From Nocardioides sp. Root190 (GTDB lineage: Bacteria; Actinomycetota; Actinomycetes; Propionibacteriales; Nocardioidaceae): a DNA stretch of 64,000 bases. The notes below the pieces were generated by a model that saw only the letters and a list, made by a program, of their open reading frames with translations, was not told where the DNA came from and ran no database searches. Both the position numbers and the translations under genes were made by a program. This document shows, in pieces, positions 24,035 through 31,809 of this stretch; within the stretch, counting starts at the first letter, position 1; every line of letters starts with the position of its first letter. The stretch is from assembly GCF_001428565.1 (NCBI RefSeq), contig NZ_LMIA01000011.1, positions 62,142 through 126,141 on the forward strand. Reading direction: 5' to 3'.

Positions 24035-25228
24035 GTGGACCAGTCGTTCGGGATCGTCGGCGGCGGCATCGTCGGGCTCGCCGTGGCGCGTGCGCTCCTC
24101 CTGCGGCGGCCGGGCGCCCGCGTGCTGGTCCTGGAGAAGGAGGACCGGGTCGGCGCTCACCAGACGGGTCACAACTCCGGGGTCGTCCACGCGGGCATCT
24201 ACTACCGGCCGGGCAGCCTCAAGGCCGAGCTGTGCGCCCGTGGTCGCCTCCTGCTGCGTGACTACTGCGCCGAGCACGGCCTGTCCCACCTCGAGTGCGG
24301 CAAGGTCGTCGTCGCCGTCGACAGGTCCGAGCTGGAGCGCTTCGAGGCGTTGGAGCGCACCGCTCGCGAGAACGCGGTGCCGGGGCTGCGTCGCCTCGAT
24401 GCTGCCGGACTCCGTGAGGTCGAACCGCAGGCGGCTGGTCTCGCCGCCCTGCACTCGCCGCAGACGGCGATCACCGACTACGTCGCAATCGCGGACCAGC
24501 TGGCCGGCGAGGTCGTCGCTGCCGGGGGCGAGGTCCACACCTCCACCCGGGCGACAGGCATCGAGCAGAAGGCCGGCCGGATCCGGGTCCTGACCGATCG
24601 GACGTCGTACGACGTCGACAGGCTGGTGCTGTGCGGCGGGCTCCAGGCAGACCGGCTCGGCCGGCTGGCCGGCGGTGCTGCCGCGCCTCGCATCGTGCCC
24701 TTCCGTGGCGAGTACATGGCGGTCGCCACCGGCAAGCAGGAGCTCGTGCGGGGCATGGTCTACCCCGTTCCCGACCCGAGGTACCCGTTCCTGGGCGTGC
24801 ACTTCACCCGCCGGGTCGACGGTGGTCTCGAGGTCGGCCCCAACGCCGTCCTCGCGCTGCACCGCGACTCCTACCGTCGCTCGGCGGTGCGTCCCGCCGA
24901 CGTCGCCAGCATCGCGAGCTGGCCCGGCACCTGGCAGATGGCCCGACAGCACTGGCGCACCGGCGTCCGCGAGGTCCGCGGATCGCTGTCGACACGCAGC
25001 TACATGCGCAGCGCCCAGCGCTACGTCCCGTCGATCGGGGCCGAGGACGTGGTCCGGGCGGGCTTCGGCATCCGCGCGCAGGCGGTCGATCGCGACGGCT
25101 CCCTCGTCGACGACTTCCGGATCGACCGGGACGGCGGCGTGGTGAGCGTGCGGAATGCGCCCTCGCCGGCGGCGACGTCCAGCCTGGCGATCGCGGAGCA
25201 CGTCGTCGCGCAGATCCTCACGGCATGA
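24035..25228 (+). CDS. lhgO: L-2-hydroxyglutarate oxidase-like FAD-dependent oxidoreductase
   Basis: This protein of about 397 residues belongs to the DAO superfamily. It has FGIVGGGIVGLAVARAL (FAD Rossmann motif at the N-terminus), HQTGHNSGVVHAGIYYRPGSLKA (the LhgO/YgaF signature) and FRGEYMAVA. LGVHFTRRVDGG and a C-terminal GFGIRAQAVD complete the family pattern. It is predicted to oxidise L-2-hydroxyglutarate to 2-oxoglutarate, passing electrons to quinone or oxygen. GTG codons at 24029 and 24035 are both possible starts; the second leaves the usual short lead before the FAD motif. The stop overlaps the DNA ligase start (ATGA), tying a metabolic gene into the NHEJ operon. Confidence 0.87.
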   Translation: MDQSFGIVGGGIVGLAVARALLLRRPGARVLVLEKEDRVGAHQTGHNSGVVHAGIYYRPGSLKAELCARGRLLLRDYCAEHGLSHLECGKVVVAVDRSELERFEALERTARENAVPGLRRLDAAGLREVEPQAAGLAALHSPQTAITDYVAIADQLAGEVVAAGGEVHTSTRATGIEQKAGRIRVLTDRTSYDVDRLVLCGGLQADRLGRLAGGAAAPRIVPFRGEYMAVATGKQELVRGMVYPVPDPRYPFLGVHFTRRVDGGLEVGPNAVLALHRDSYRRSAVRPADVASIASWPGTWQMARQHWRTGVREVRGSLSTRSYMRSAQRYVPSIGAEDVVRAGFGIRAQAVDRDGSLVDDFRIDRDGGVVSVRNAPSPAATSSLAIAEHVVAQILTA

Positions 25229-26184
25229 TGGGAGACGTGCCTGCCCTGCTGCCGATGCTCGCCTCGCCGGGAACGTACGTCCCGCCCGGCGAGGAGTGGT
25301 CCCACGAGGTCAAGTGGGACGGCATCCGCGCCCTCGCCACGGTCGGGGCCGACGCGGTCGGGCTGGTCAGCCGCAACGGCAACGCCATCACGCCGGCCTG
25401 GCCGGAGGTCGCCCGACGTCCGGGGCTCCAGGCGGGGACCGTCGTGGACGGCGAGATCATCGCGCTCAACGAGCGTGGGGTGCCGGACTTCCGGGTCCTG
25501 ATGGACCGGATGCACGTCCGCAGGGCCGCGACCGTCGCCCGGCTGGCGGAGCGCGCCCCGGCGACCTTCATGGTCTTCGACCTGCTCCGCCTCGCAGGCC
25601 AGGACCTCTGCGGGCTGCCGCTGGAGGAGCGCCGCAGGATGCTGGCCGACCTGGATCTCGCGGCGGCCGGCTGGCAGGTCCCGCAGGAGTACGACGACGG
25701 GGCGATGCTGCTGCAGGCGACCCGGGCACAGGGGCTCGAGGGAATCGTGAGCAAGCGCCGGAGCTCGACCTACCGGCCGGGGGAGCGCAGCCCGCACTGG
25801 CTGAAGTTCGCCCACCGCCACCGCGCGTCGTACGTCGTCGGCGGCTGGCGATCGCAGACCGGGACGAGTGGCCGGCTCGCGGCCCTGCTCGTGGGCGAGC
25901 CGACCGCCGACGGGCTGGCCTACCGCGGGCGGGTCGGCAGCGGGATCGGCCCGAAGCAGTCGCGGGTCCTGGCCGATCTCCTCGCCCCGCTGGTCCGGAC
26001 CGAGAGTCCGTTCGTCGACGAGGTGCCGCGGACCGACGCCGAGGGCACCACCTGGGTGGAGCCAGTGATCGTGGTGGACGTCGACACCCACGGACTCGGG
26101 CACGCGCGGCTGCGCCAGCCGTCGTTCCAGGGCGTGCGCAGCGACGTGACCCCTGACGACCTCGCGGCCACGGGGGAGGGCTGA
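25225..26184 (+). CDS. ligD: ATP-dependent DNA ligase, stand-alone LigD ligase domain
   Basis: This ligase of about 319 residues seals breaks, probably with Ku. The adenylation motif is EVKWDGIR with nucleotidyl Lys30. Other motifs are VVDGEIIAL (III), LEGIVSKRR (IV) and a variant WLKFAH (V). An OB-fold domain then ends with WVEPVIVVDVD and RLRQPSFQGVR. In many bacteria this is the ligase part of one multidomain LigD; here it is a separate protein with no polymerase or 3'-phosphoesterase part attached. ATG codons at 25225 and 25228 are both possible; the first overlaps the upstream stop. The stop overlaps the polymerase start (TGATG). The symbol follows the domain and does not imply a full-length LigD. 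Confidence 0.9.
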   Translation: MMGDVPALLPMLASPGTYVPPGEEWSHEVKWDGIRALATVGADAVGLVSRNGNAITPAWPEVARRPGLQAGTVVDGEIIALNERGVPDFRVLMDRMHVRRAATVARLAERAPATFMVFDLLRLAGQDLCGLPLEERRRMLADLDLAAAGWQVPQEYDDGAMLLQATRAQGLEGIVSKRRSSTYRPGERSPHWLKFAHRHRASYVVGGWRSQTGTSGRLAALLVGEPTADGLAYRGRVGSGIGPKQSRVLADLLAPLVRTESPFVDEVPRTDAEGTTWVEPVIVVDVDTHGLGHARLRQPSFQGVRSDVTPDDLAATGEG

Positions 26185-27104
26185 TGCCGAAGAAGCCGGA
26201 GCACGAACGGACCGAGGTGCACGTCGACGTCGACGGACGCACGCTGCGTCTCACCAGTCTCGAGAAGGTGCTGTACCCGCAGACGGGCACCACCAAGGGC
26301 GAGGTGCTCGACTACTACGCACGGATCGCCCCGGTGCTGCTGCCGCACCTCGCCGGCCGTCCGGTCACCCGGATCCGCTGGCCCCACGGCGTCGGCGACA
26401 TGAGCTTCTTCGAGAAGAACGCTCCGGCGGGCACGCCGAGCTGGGTGCGGACCGTCGAGGTGCCGACGACCGGCAGTCGCGGCCCGAGCCGGCACGGCGA
26501 CACCCTCCGCTTCCCGATCGTCGACCAGCTCGCGACGCTGGTGTGGGCGGTCAACCTGGCCGCCCTCGAGCTGCACGTGCACCAGTGGACGGTCGACGAC
26601 GACGGTGAGCCCGCTGGCGCGGACCGGGTCGTGATCGACCTCGACCCGGGCGAACCGGCCGGCCTGCACGAGTGCTGCCAGGTGGCGTTGTTGGCACGCG
26701 ACGCGCTCGCCGAGCGGGGCCTCGAGACGTTCCCCGTCACCAGCGGCAGCAAGGGCCTGCACCTCTACGCGCCCCTCGCCGACGCGCTGGGCTCGGAAGA
26801 GACCAGCGCCCTCGCCAAGGAGATCGCCGAGGAGCTCCAGGGCGCCCGCGGCGACCTGGTCACCGCGACCATGACCAAGTCGCGCCGGCGGGGGAAGGTC
26901 TTCCTCGACTGGTCGCAGAACGCCGGGTCCAAGACCACCGTGTCGCCGTACTCCCTGCGGGGGACTCCGCGACCCCAGGTCGCGACACCGGTGACCTGGG
27001 ACGAGGTGGCCGCGGGCGCCGAGGATCCGCTCGGGCTCGAGCAGTTCTCGATGGCGCAGGTGCTCGAGCGGGTCGAGGAGCACGGCGACCTGTTTGCCGG
27101 CTGA
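26184..27104 (+). CDS. Stand-alone LigD-type (primase-polymerase) repair polymerase
   Basis: This 306-residue protein corresponds to the POL domain of LigD, an archaeo-eukaryotic primase-like polymerase. Such enzymes add templated or single nucleotides, often ribonucleotides, at break ends. Visible motifs are LTSLEKVLYPQ near the start, RVVIDLDPG with the metal-binding DxD (near residue 150), FPVTSGSKGLHLYAPL, and KVFLDWSQNAGSKTTV with a further catalytic Asp. Length matches a complete domain. It overlaps the ligase gene by one base, so ligase and polymerase should be made together although they are not fused. The nuclease (phosphoesterase) domain is not found in the window. Confidence 0.93.
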   Translation: MPKKPEHERTEVHVDVDGRTLRLTSLEKVLYPQTGTTKGEVLDYYARIAPVLLPHLAGRPVTRIRWPHGVGDMSFFEKNAPAGTPSWVRTVEVPTTGSRGPSRHGDTLRFPIVDQLATLVWAVNLAALELHVHQWTVDDDGEPAGADRVVIDLDPGEPAGLHECCQVALLARDALAERGLETFPVTSGSKGLHLYAPLADALGSEETSALAKEIAEELQGARGDLVTATMTKSRRRGKVFLDWSQNAGSKTTVSPYSLRGTPRPQVATPVTWDEVAAGAEDPLGLEQFSMAQVLERVEEHGDLFAG

Positions 27105-27129
27105 GACGCCTACGCGTCGTGGTCGGTCC

Positions 27130-27498
27130 TCACCCGTCGCTGCGCCGACGCATGGCGTAGACGTCGAACTCCGTCACCACGCCGGCCGGGTCGCCGCCGG
27201 TGCCGACCGCGCTGGCGACCTCGGCGGGCAGGGTGGCGTGGTCGGCCTCGTCGAGGGTGGCGTCGATCAGCATCTGGAACTCCGGGGACGGGTGGTCGAC
27301 CCGCAGTGCGGTCCCCTCGATCCGCCAGCCGTGGCGACCGAGCTCGTCGAACAGGCCCATCAGCGTGGTGTTCTTCTCCGCCGGGATGCCCTCGAAGCCG
27401 TCGGCCGCCTCGATCAGGTAGACGGGGCGGGTGACGGCGAGCGTGGCGGCGTCGTACAACGGCACCCACAGGCGCGCGTACTCGTAGACCCGCTTCAC
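27130..27498 (-). CDS. Conserved-looking hypothetical protein
   Basis: This is a soluble protein of about 122 residues, beginning KRVYEYARLWVPLYDAATL and ending YAMRRRSDG. No family is recognised. It has a mixed alpha/beta composition, with an acidic centre and no signal peptide. Two GTG codons are candidates: 27498, with a GGCAGG six bases upstream, and 27504. The first is preferred. The open frame upstream of that is a shadow of the PP2C gene. It is convergent with the polymerase gene and follows the PP2C gene on the same strand at 68 bases, so it could share that transcript. Confidence 0.7.
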   Translation of the reverse strand: MKRVYEYARLWVPLYDAATLAVTRPVYLIEAADGFEGIPAEKNTTLMGLFDELGRHGWRIEGTALRVDHPSPEFQMLIDATLDEADHATLPAEVASAVGTGGDPAGVVTEFDVYAMRRRSDG

Positions 27499-27566
27499 GC
27501 TCACCCTGCCAGTGTAGGCGGCTGCGCCGACGTCCGCGCGGACGTTCGGGGCAGAGCCGGGGCAGC

Positions 27567-28376
27567 TCAGGCGGAGCGCAGCGGACGTACCGCGGCAGGA
27601 TTCACCACGTTGGCCAGGTCGAGCCCTGCGCCGAGGAGCAGCCCGGAACCGACGATGCCCGGCGCATCGACGACGTCGGCCACGATCGCCGTGACGTTGT
27701 CGCGCGAGCCCGCATCGAGGGCGGCCCGGACCAGCCACTCGGTCGACATCGAGCGTGCGTCGAGGGCCAGCATCATCTGCACAGCGGCCGGCGAGAGCAC
27801 GTCGCTGAGACCGTCGCTGCACAGCAACAGGCGATCGCCCGCACGCAGGTCGAGCGGGACGACCACGGGCTCCGGCGTGTGGTCGCCGTCGACCGCCTGC
27901 AGCACGACATGGCGGTACGGCGACCGGCTCGCCTCCTCGGCGGTGATCCGCCCGGCATCGAGGAGCTCCTGGACCATGGTCTGGTCGTGCGAGAGCTGGG
28001 AGAGCGCGCCCTCGCGGAGCAGGTAGGCACGTGAGTCGCCGACCTGTGCCAGCACGGTGTGGACCCCGTCGGTGAGCACGGCCGTCAGGGTGGTGGCCAT
28101 GCCGGTGCGGCGCGGGTCGGCGCGGACCCCGGCGGCCAGCTGGTCGTGCGCCTCGCGGGTCGCCGCCCGCAGCAGCCGGCCCGGTTCGAGTCCGGGGTGG
28201 GCGAGCACCCGGGCGCTCAGGACGTACGTCGTGGTGGCCGAGGCGACCTCGCCCGCTGCCGCGCCGCCGACGCCGTCGGCCACGCAGAGCAGGTAGGGGC
28301 TCGCGAAACCGGAGTCCTCGTTGTGCTCGCGCACGCGCCCGGTGTCGCTCAGCGCGGCGAATCGGAACTGCAGCAC
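27567..28376 (-). CDS. PP2C-type serine/threonine protein phosphatase
   Basis: This 269-residue soluble phosphatase of the PstP-like class shows the full motif order. These are TGRVREHNEDSG, LLCVADGVGGAAAGE, GMATTLTAVL, LAQVGDSRAYLLR, LLLCSDGLSDVL and GSRDNVTAIVADV. It dephosphorylates phospho-Ser/Thr proteins with Mn or Mg. Unlike the housekeeping PstP it has no membrane span or extracellular domain. The GTG start has GGGAGG six bases upstream. It sits about 5 kb from the kinase island, so it could be a second eraser for the same substrates, but nothing in the sequence proves this. Confidence 0.93.
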   Translation of the reverse strand: MLQFRFAALSDTGRVREHNEDSGFASPYLLCVADGVGGAAAGEVASATTTYVLSARVLAHPGLEPGRLLRAATREAHDQLAAGVRADPRRTGMATTLTAVLTDGVHTVLAQVGDSRAYLLREGALSQLSHDQTMVQELLDAGRITAEEASRSPYRHVVLQAVDGDHTPEPVVVPLDLRAGDRLLLCSDGLSDVLSPAAVQMMLALDARSMSTEWLVRAALDAGSRDNVTAIVADVVDAPGIVGSGLLLGAGLDLANVVNPAAVRPLRSA

Positions 28377-28463
28377 GGCGTACCTCCCAGGCGTCAGGGA
28401 CGACCCCAGCGGGTCACCACCGATGGTGCCCGCTCACCTGTCAAACGTCCATGGTGGCGCCGA

Positions 28464-28483
28464 GAGTTCCCCGCGGGGAACTC
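28464..28483 (-). terminator. Perfect GC-rich palindrome after the DUF3107 gene
   Basis: Arms gagttcccc and ggggaactc are perfectly complementary, with only gc between them. The palindrome begins 10 bases beyond the DUF3107 stop codon on the minus strand. There is no T tract, which is common for actinobacterial hairpin terminators. A dyad operator for the downstream PP2C gene is the alternative. Confidence 0.55.
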
Positions 28484-28493
28484 CGCTCGTGGA

Positions 28494-28724
28494 CTACGAG
28501 CGGAAGCCGACCTGGCCCGAGGTGCTGCGGCCGATCTCGACGTAGGCGAGCTTCGCCACGGGGACGACGGTGACCTTGCCCTTGGTGTCGGTGAGCGTCA
28601 GCACGCCGTTGTCGGCGGCGAGGGCCTCGTTGACCAGCGCGGCGATGCCGTCGTTGGAATTGTCGGCCTCGATGACGAGCTCGCGGGCGGTGTTCTGGAT
28701 GCCGATCTTGACCTCGACGGTCAT
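28494..28724 (-). CDS. DUF3107 family protein
   Basis: This is a small 76-residue protein of the actinobacterial DUF3107 family. It begins MTVEVKIGIQNTARELVIE and ends AYVEIGRSTSGQVGF, a compact beta-rich fold with no cysteine and no signal peptide. The ATG at 28724 is preferred because GAGGAG lies seven bases upstream; the GTG at 28730 is only one base from that site. In actinobacteria members often lie near a TetR regulator gene, as here, with the TetR gene just upstream on the same strand. The biochemical role is unknown. Confidence 0.88.
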   Translation of the reverse strand: MTVEVKIGIQNTARELVIEADNSNDGIAALVNEALAADNGVLTLTDTKGKVTVVPVAKLAYVEIGRSTSGQVGFRS

Positions 28725-28838
28725 GGACACACTCCTCGTTCGGGGGACGGCCGCGCTCGCGGTCCGTCGACACTCATCAGACTAGTCAGCAGGCCCAGCG
28801 CCGGCCATGTGGACCCGGTCGAGTCGCTGGACCCTGCC

Positions 28839-29495
28839 TCACTCGGGGTTTTCGTCGATGAGGGGGTACCCACCGATCCCGCGCCAGGCCAGGCCGGACA
28901 CGAGCGTGGTCGCCTGGTCCCTGGTGAGACCTGCGAGACCACCGTCGGTGTCCGTCATCCAGAACCGGGCACTGACCTGTGCCATTCCCACGAGGGAGAC
29001 GGCGAGCAGGCGGGAGGCTGCCGGGGGCAGCGAGGTGTCGTCCTCGATGACGGTTGCGATCAGGTCGGCGCACTCGGTGGTCACCCGGTCGACGTGGCCG
29101 CGGACCGCGGGCTCGTTGGTCAGGTCGGACTCGAAGACGAGCCGGAACGCACCGGTGTCGTGGCCGACGTACGCGTAGAACGCATCGATGGTGGCTGCCA
29201 CCCGCATCTTGTTGTCGTGGGTCGCGGCCAGCGCCTTGCGGCAGTTGTCGATGATCGCGTCGCACGCGGCGTCCAGGATCGCGAGGTACAGCTCGAGCTT
29301 GCCCGGGAAGTGCTGGTAGAGGACCGGCTTGGACACGCCCGCCCGCTCGGCGATGTCGTCCATGGCGGCGGCGTGATAGCCCTGCGCCACGAAGACCTCG
29401 AGGGCTGCAGCCAGCAGCTGCGCGCGCCGTTCACGGCGGGGGAGCCGTACGCCGCGCCGTCGTGTCTCGTCCAGGTCGAACTGCTCGGTCACCAC
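28839..29495 (-). CDS. TetR/AcrR family transcriptional regulator
   Basis: This 218-residue repressor-type protein has an N-terminal helix-turn-helix of the TetR pattern at about residues 20-66: RRAQLLAAALEVFVAQGYHAAAM, then IAERAGVSKPVLYQHFPGKLELY. The rest is a helical ligand and dimer domain that cannot be matched to a ligand. GTG codons at 29495 and 29492 are both possible starts. It is divergent from moeZ, with 196 bases between them, and lies 114 bases upstream of the DUF3107 gene on the same strand. Autoregulation is likely by family habit; no clear palindromic operator was found in the intergenic region. Confidence 0.92.
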   Translation of the reverse strand: MVTEQFDLDETRRRGVRLPRRERRAQLLAAALEVFVAQGYHAAAMDDIAERAGVSKPVLYQHFPGKLELYLAILDAACDAIIDNCRKALAATHDNKMRVAATIDAFYAYVGHDTGAFRLVFESDLTNEPAVRGHVDRVTTECADLIATVIEDDTSLPPAASRLLAVSLVGMAQVSARFWMTDTDGGLAGLTRDQATTLVSGLAWRGIGGYPLIDENPE

Positions 29496-29691
29496 GCCGT
29501 GAGCCTACTCGCTGGTAGCCATCCGGCCGGAGAGGTACCCCTGCGGCGACCCCGTGGTCCAGACGGTGGGACGTGGCGTCCGGCACTTGGACCGGCAGGG
29601 ACCATGGGAGGAAGGGAACACCCGGGCGGGCCGCAGCGTTACCGCCGAGACGTTCACCCCCTCTGGACCGGACAACTACAGGAGTTACCCC

Positions 29692-30900
29692 GTGAGCTTT
29701 CCCGCGCTGGTCGAGCCGGCCGCCGAGCTGACCATCGACGAGGTCCGCCGCTACAGCCGCCACCTGATCATCCCTGACGTCGCGATGGACGGTCAGAAGC
29801 GGCTGAAGAACGCCAAGGTGCTGGTCATCGGCGCCGGTGGCCTCGGCAGCCCCGCCCTGCTCTACCTGGCCGCGGCCGGTGTGGGCACGCTCGGCATCGC
29901 CGAGTTCGACGAGGTCGACGAGTCCAACCTGCAGCGCCAGGTCATCCACGGCATGTCGGACCTCGGCAAGGCCAAGGGCCTCTCGGCCAAGGAGTCGATC
30001 CTCGAGATCAACCCGCTGGTCACCGTGAACCTCCACGAGGAGCGCCTGGACAACGACAACGTCCTCGAGGTCTTCAAGGGCTACGACCTGATCGTCGACG
30101 GCACCGACAACTTCGCGACCCGCTACATGGTCAACGACGCGGCCTACTTCCTCGGGATCCCCTACGTCTGGGGCTCTATCTACCGCTTCGACGGCCAGGC
30201 TTCGGTGTTCGCGCCGACCATGGCCGACGACGCCCCCTGCTACCGCTGCCTGTACCCCGAGCCGCCGCCGCCGGGCATGGTCCCGTCCTGCGCCGAGGGC
30301 GGCGTGCTGGGTGTGCTGTGCGCCTCGATCGGTTCGATCCAGGTCAACGAGGCCATCAAGCTCCTCATCGGCGCCGGTGACCCGGCCATCGGCAAGCTCG
30401 TCATCTACGACGCACTCGAGCTCGAGTGGCGCAAGCTGAAGGTCCGCAAGGACCCCAACTGCGCGCTGTGCGGCGACAACCCGACCGTCACCGGCCTCAT
30501 CGACTACGACGCCTTCTGCGGTGCGATCTCCGAGGAGGCGGCCGACGCGGCCGTCGACGCGACGATCAGCGTCACCCAGCTCGCCTCGATGATCAAGGAG
30601 CGCGAGGAGGGCAGCCGTGACTTCGTCCTCGTCGACGTGCGCGAGCCCGCCGAGGCCGAGATCAACCACATCCCCGGTGCCGTGCTGATCCCGAAGGGCG
30701 ACTTCCTCAACGGATCCGCCCTGGGACAGCTGCCGTCGGTCGACTCCGGCAAGCAGCTCGTGCTGCACTGCAAGAGCGGTGTGCGTTCGGCCGAGTGCCT
30801 CGCGATCGTCAAGGGCGCGGGCTACGACGACGCCGTCCACGTCGGTGGCGGCGTGGTCGCCTGGGTCAACCAGATCGACCCGAGCCAGCCCACCTACTGA
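29692..30900 (+). CDS. moeZ: Adenylyltransferase/sulfurtransferase MoeZ
   Basis: This 402-residue fusion has an E1-like ThiF/MoeB domain (GAGGLGSPALLYLA at 47-60, FDEVDESNLQRQVIHG, zinc pairs CYRCLYPE and CALCGDNP). A C-terminal rhodanese domain carries persulfide Cys360 in LHCKSGVRSAE. It activates the C-terminal glycine of small sulfur carrier proteins (MoaD-, ThiS- or CysO-type) by adenylation and then thiocarboxylates them. It thereby feeds molybdopterin, cysteine or thiamin-related pathways. The GTG start is fixed by AGGAG seven bases upstream. A strong hairpin terminator follows 8 bases after the stop, so the gene is probably monocistronic. A MoaE gene for molybdopterin synthase lies at 53.5 kb. 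Confidence 0.95.
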   Translation: MSFPALVEPAAELTIDEVRRYSRHLIIPDVAMDGQKRLKNAKVLVIGAGGLGSPALLYLAAAGVGTLGIAEFDEVDESNLQRQVIHGMSDLGKAKGLSAKESILEINPLVTVNLHEERLDNDNVLEVFKGYDLIVDGTDNFATRYMVNDAAYFLGIPYVWGSIYRFDGQASVFAPTMADDAPCYRCLYPEPPPPGMVPSCAEGGVLGVLCASIGSIQVNEAIKLLIGAGDPAIGKLVIYDALELEWRKLKVRKDPNCALCGDNPTVTGLIDYDAFCGAISEEAADAAVDATISVTQLASMIKEREEGSRDFVLVDVREPAEAEINHIPGAVLIPKGDFLNGSALGQLPSVDSGKQLVLHCKSGVRSAECLAIVKGAGYDDAVHVGGGVVAWVNQIDPSQPTY

Positions 30901-30908
30901 GGTTCGAC

Positions 30909-30943
30909 ACAGGAGCCCCGTCCTCGCCGGACGGGGCTCCTGT
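30909..30943 (+). terminator. Hairpin terminator after moeZ
   Basis: Arms acaggagccccgtcc (30909-30923) and ggacggggctcctgt (30929-30943) form a perfect 15-bp stem with the loop tcgcc. It starts eight bases past the moeZ stop. There is no T run, as usual for GC-rich actinobacterial terminators. Confidence 0.88.
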
Positions 30944-30980
30944 CGTCTGCGGACCTGTCCGGGACGTGTTGAATGGCCCC

Positions 30981-31280
30981 GTGGACGAGGGGTACGTCGA
31001 AGCGGTGCTCGCGCTGGTCGAGCAGATCCCGGCCGGCCGGATCACGACGTACGGCGCGCTGGCGGCCGTCGTCGGAGGCGGGCCGCGCCAGGTGGGGTCG
31101 GTGATGGCGAGGTACGGCGGCCCGGTGCCGTGGTGGCGGGTGGTGCGCGCCGATGGCACGCTCCCGCCCAGCCACGGCGACCGGGCCCGTGGTGCCTACC
31201 TGGCCGAGGGCACGCCGCTGAAGCTCAGCGGCGGCCTCGACCTGTCACGGGCCTTCTGGGATCCCGTGACGGGGGACTGA
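30981..31280 (+). CDS. Alkyltransferase-like (ATL) DNA-binding protein, MGMT family without the active cysteine
   Basis: This is a protein of about 99 residues, equal to the DNA-binding domain of O6-alkylguanine-DNA alkyltransferases. It reads VLALVEQIPAGRITTYGALAAVVGGGPRQVGSVMA, with the usual Arg finger region. Where active enzymes have PCHRV, this protein has PWWRVV, so the acceptor Cys is replaced by Trp. ATL proteins cannot transfer the alkyl group; they bind O6-alkylguanine lesions and flag them for nucleotide excision repair. GTG at 30981 gives the normal family N-terminus; GTG at 30966 would add five residues. No strong ribosome-binding site is visible for either. It is convergent with tpx. 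Confidence 0.88.
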   Translation: MDEGYVEAVLALVEQIPAGRITTYGALAAVVGGGPRQVGSVMARYGGPVPWWRVVRADGTLPPSHGDRARGAYLAEGTPLKLSGGLDLSRAFWDPVTGD

Positions 31281-31282
31281 GC

Positions 31283-31774
31283 TCAGCCGAGCGCGGCGAT
31301 GGCCGCGTCGTAGTCGGGCTCGGTGGCGATCTCGGGGACGAGCTCGGTGTGCAGGACGTTGCCGTCGGCGCCGACGACGACGACCGCGCGGGCGAGCAGG
31401 CCCTCGAACTTGCCGTCGACGAGCTTCACGCCGTAGTCGTCACCGAAGGACGTCCGGAAGCCGGAGGCCGTGGTGACGTTCTCGATGCCCTCGGCGCCGC
31501 AGAAGCGGGCCTGCGCGAACGGCAGGTCCTGCGAGACGTTGATGACGGTCGTGTTCTCGAGGCCGGCGGCCAGCTCGTTGAACTTCCGCACGCTCGCGGC
31601 GCACACGCCCGTGTCGACGCTCGGGAAGATGTTGAGCACGGCGCGCTGACCCTCGGAGAGGGACACGGCGGCGAAGTCGGATCCGACGAGCTCGAAGGTG
31701 GGCGCAGCAGCGCCGACCGCGGGGAGGTCGCCGACAGTGTTGACGGGGTTGCCCCCGAGTGCAGTGGTAGCCAT
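31283..31774 (-). CDS. tpx: Thiol peroxidase (Tpx, atypical 2-Cys peroxiredoxin)
   Basis: This 163-residue cytoplasmic peroxidase reduces hydroperoxides with thioredoxin. The peroxidatic Cys58 lies in PSVDTGVCAASVRKF and the resolving Cys92 in ARFCGAEGIENV, the spacing of Tpx rather than AhpC or BCP. The conserved Thr and Arg around the peroxidatic Cys are present. It is convergent with the alkyltransferase-like gene, with two bases between the stops. The membrane-protein gene lies upstream on the same strand at 35 bases. Length is normal for the family. Confidence 0.95.
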   Translation of the reverse strand: MATTALGGNPVNTVGDLPAVGAAAPTFELVGSDFAAVSLSEGQRAVLNIFPSVDTGVCAASVRKFNELAAGLENTTVINVSQDLPFAQARFCGAEGIENVTTASGFRTSFGDDYGVKLVDGKFEGLLARAVVVVGADGNVLHTELVPEIATEPDYDAAIAALG

Positions 31775-31809
31775 GCCCTGATGTCTAGCAGGTCGCGCGA
31801 CATCCTCCG

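Noticed and set aside
30981..31280. Active O6-methylguanine-DNA methyltransferase
   Set aside because: The acceptor cysteine is replaced by tryptophan in PWWRV.
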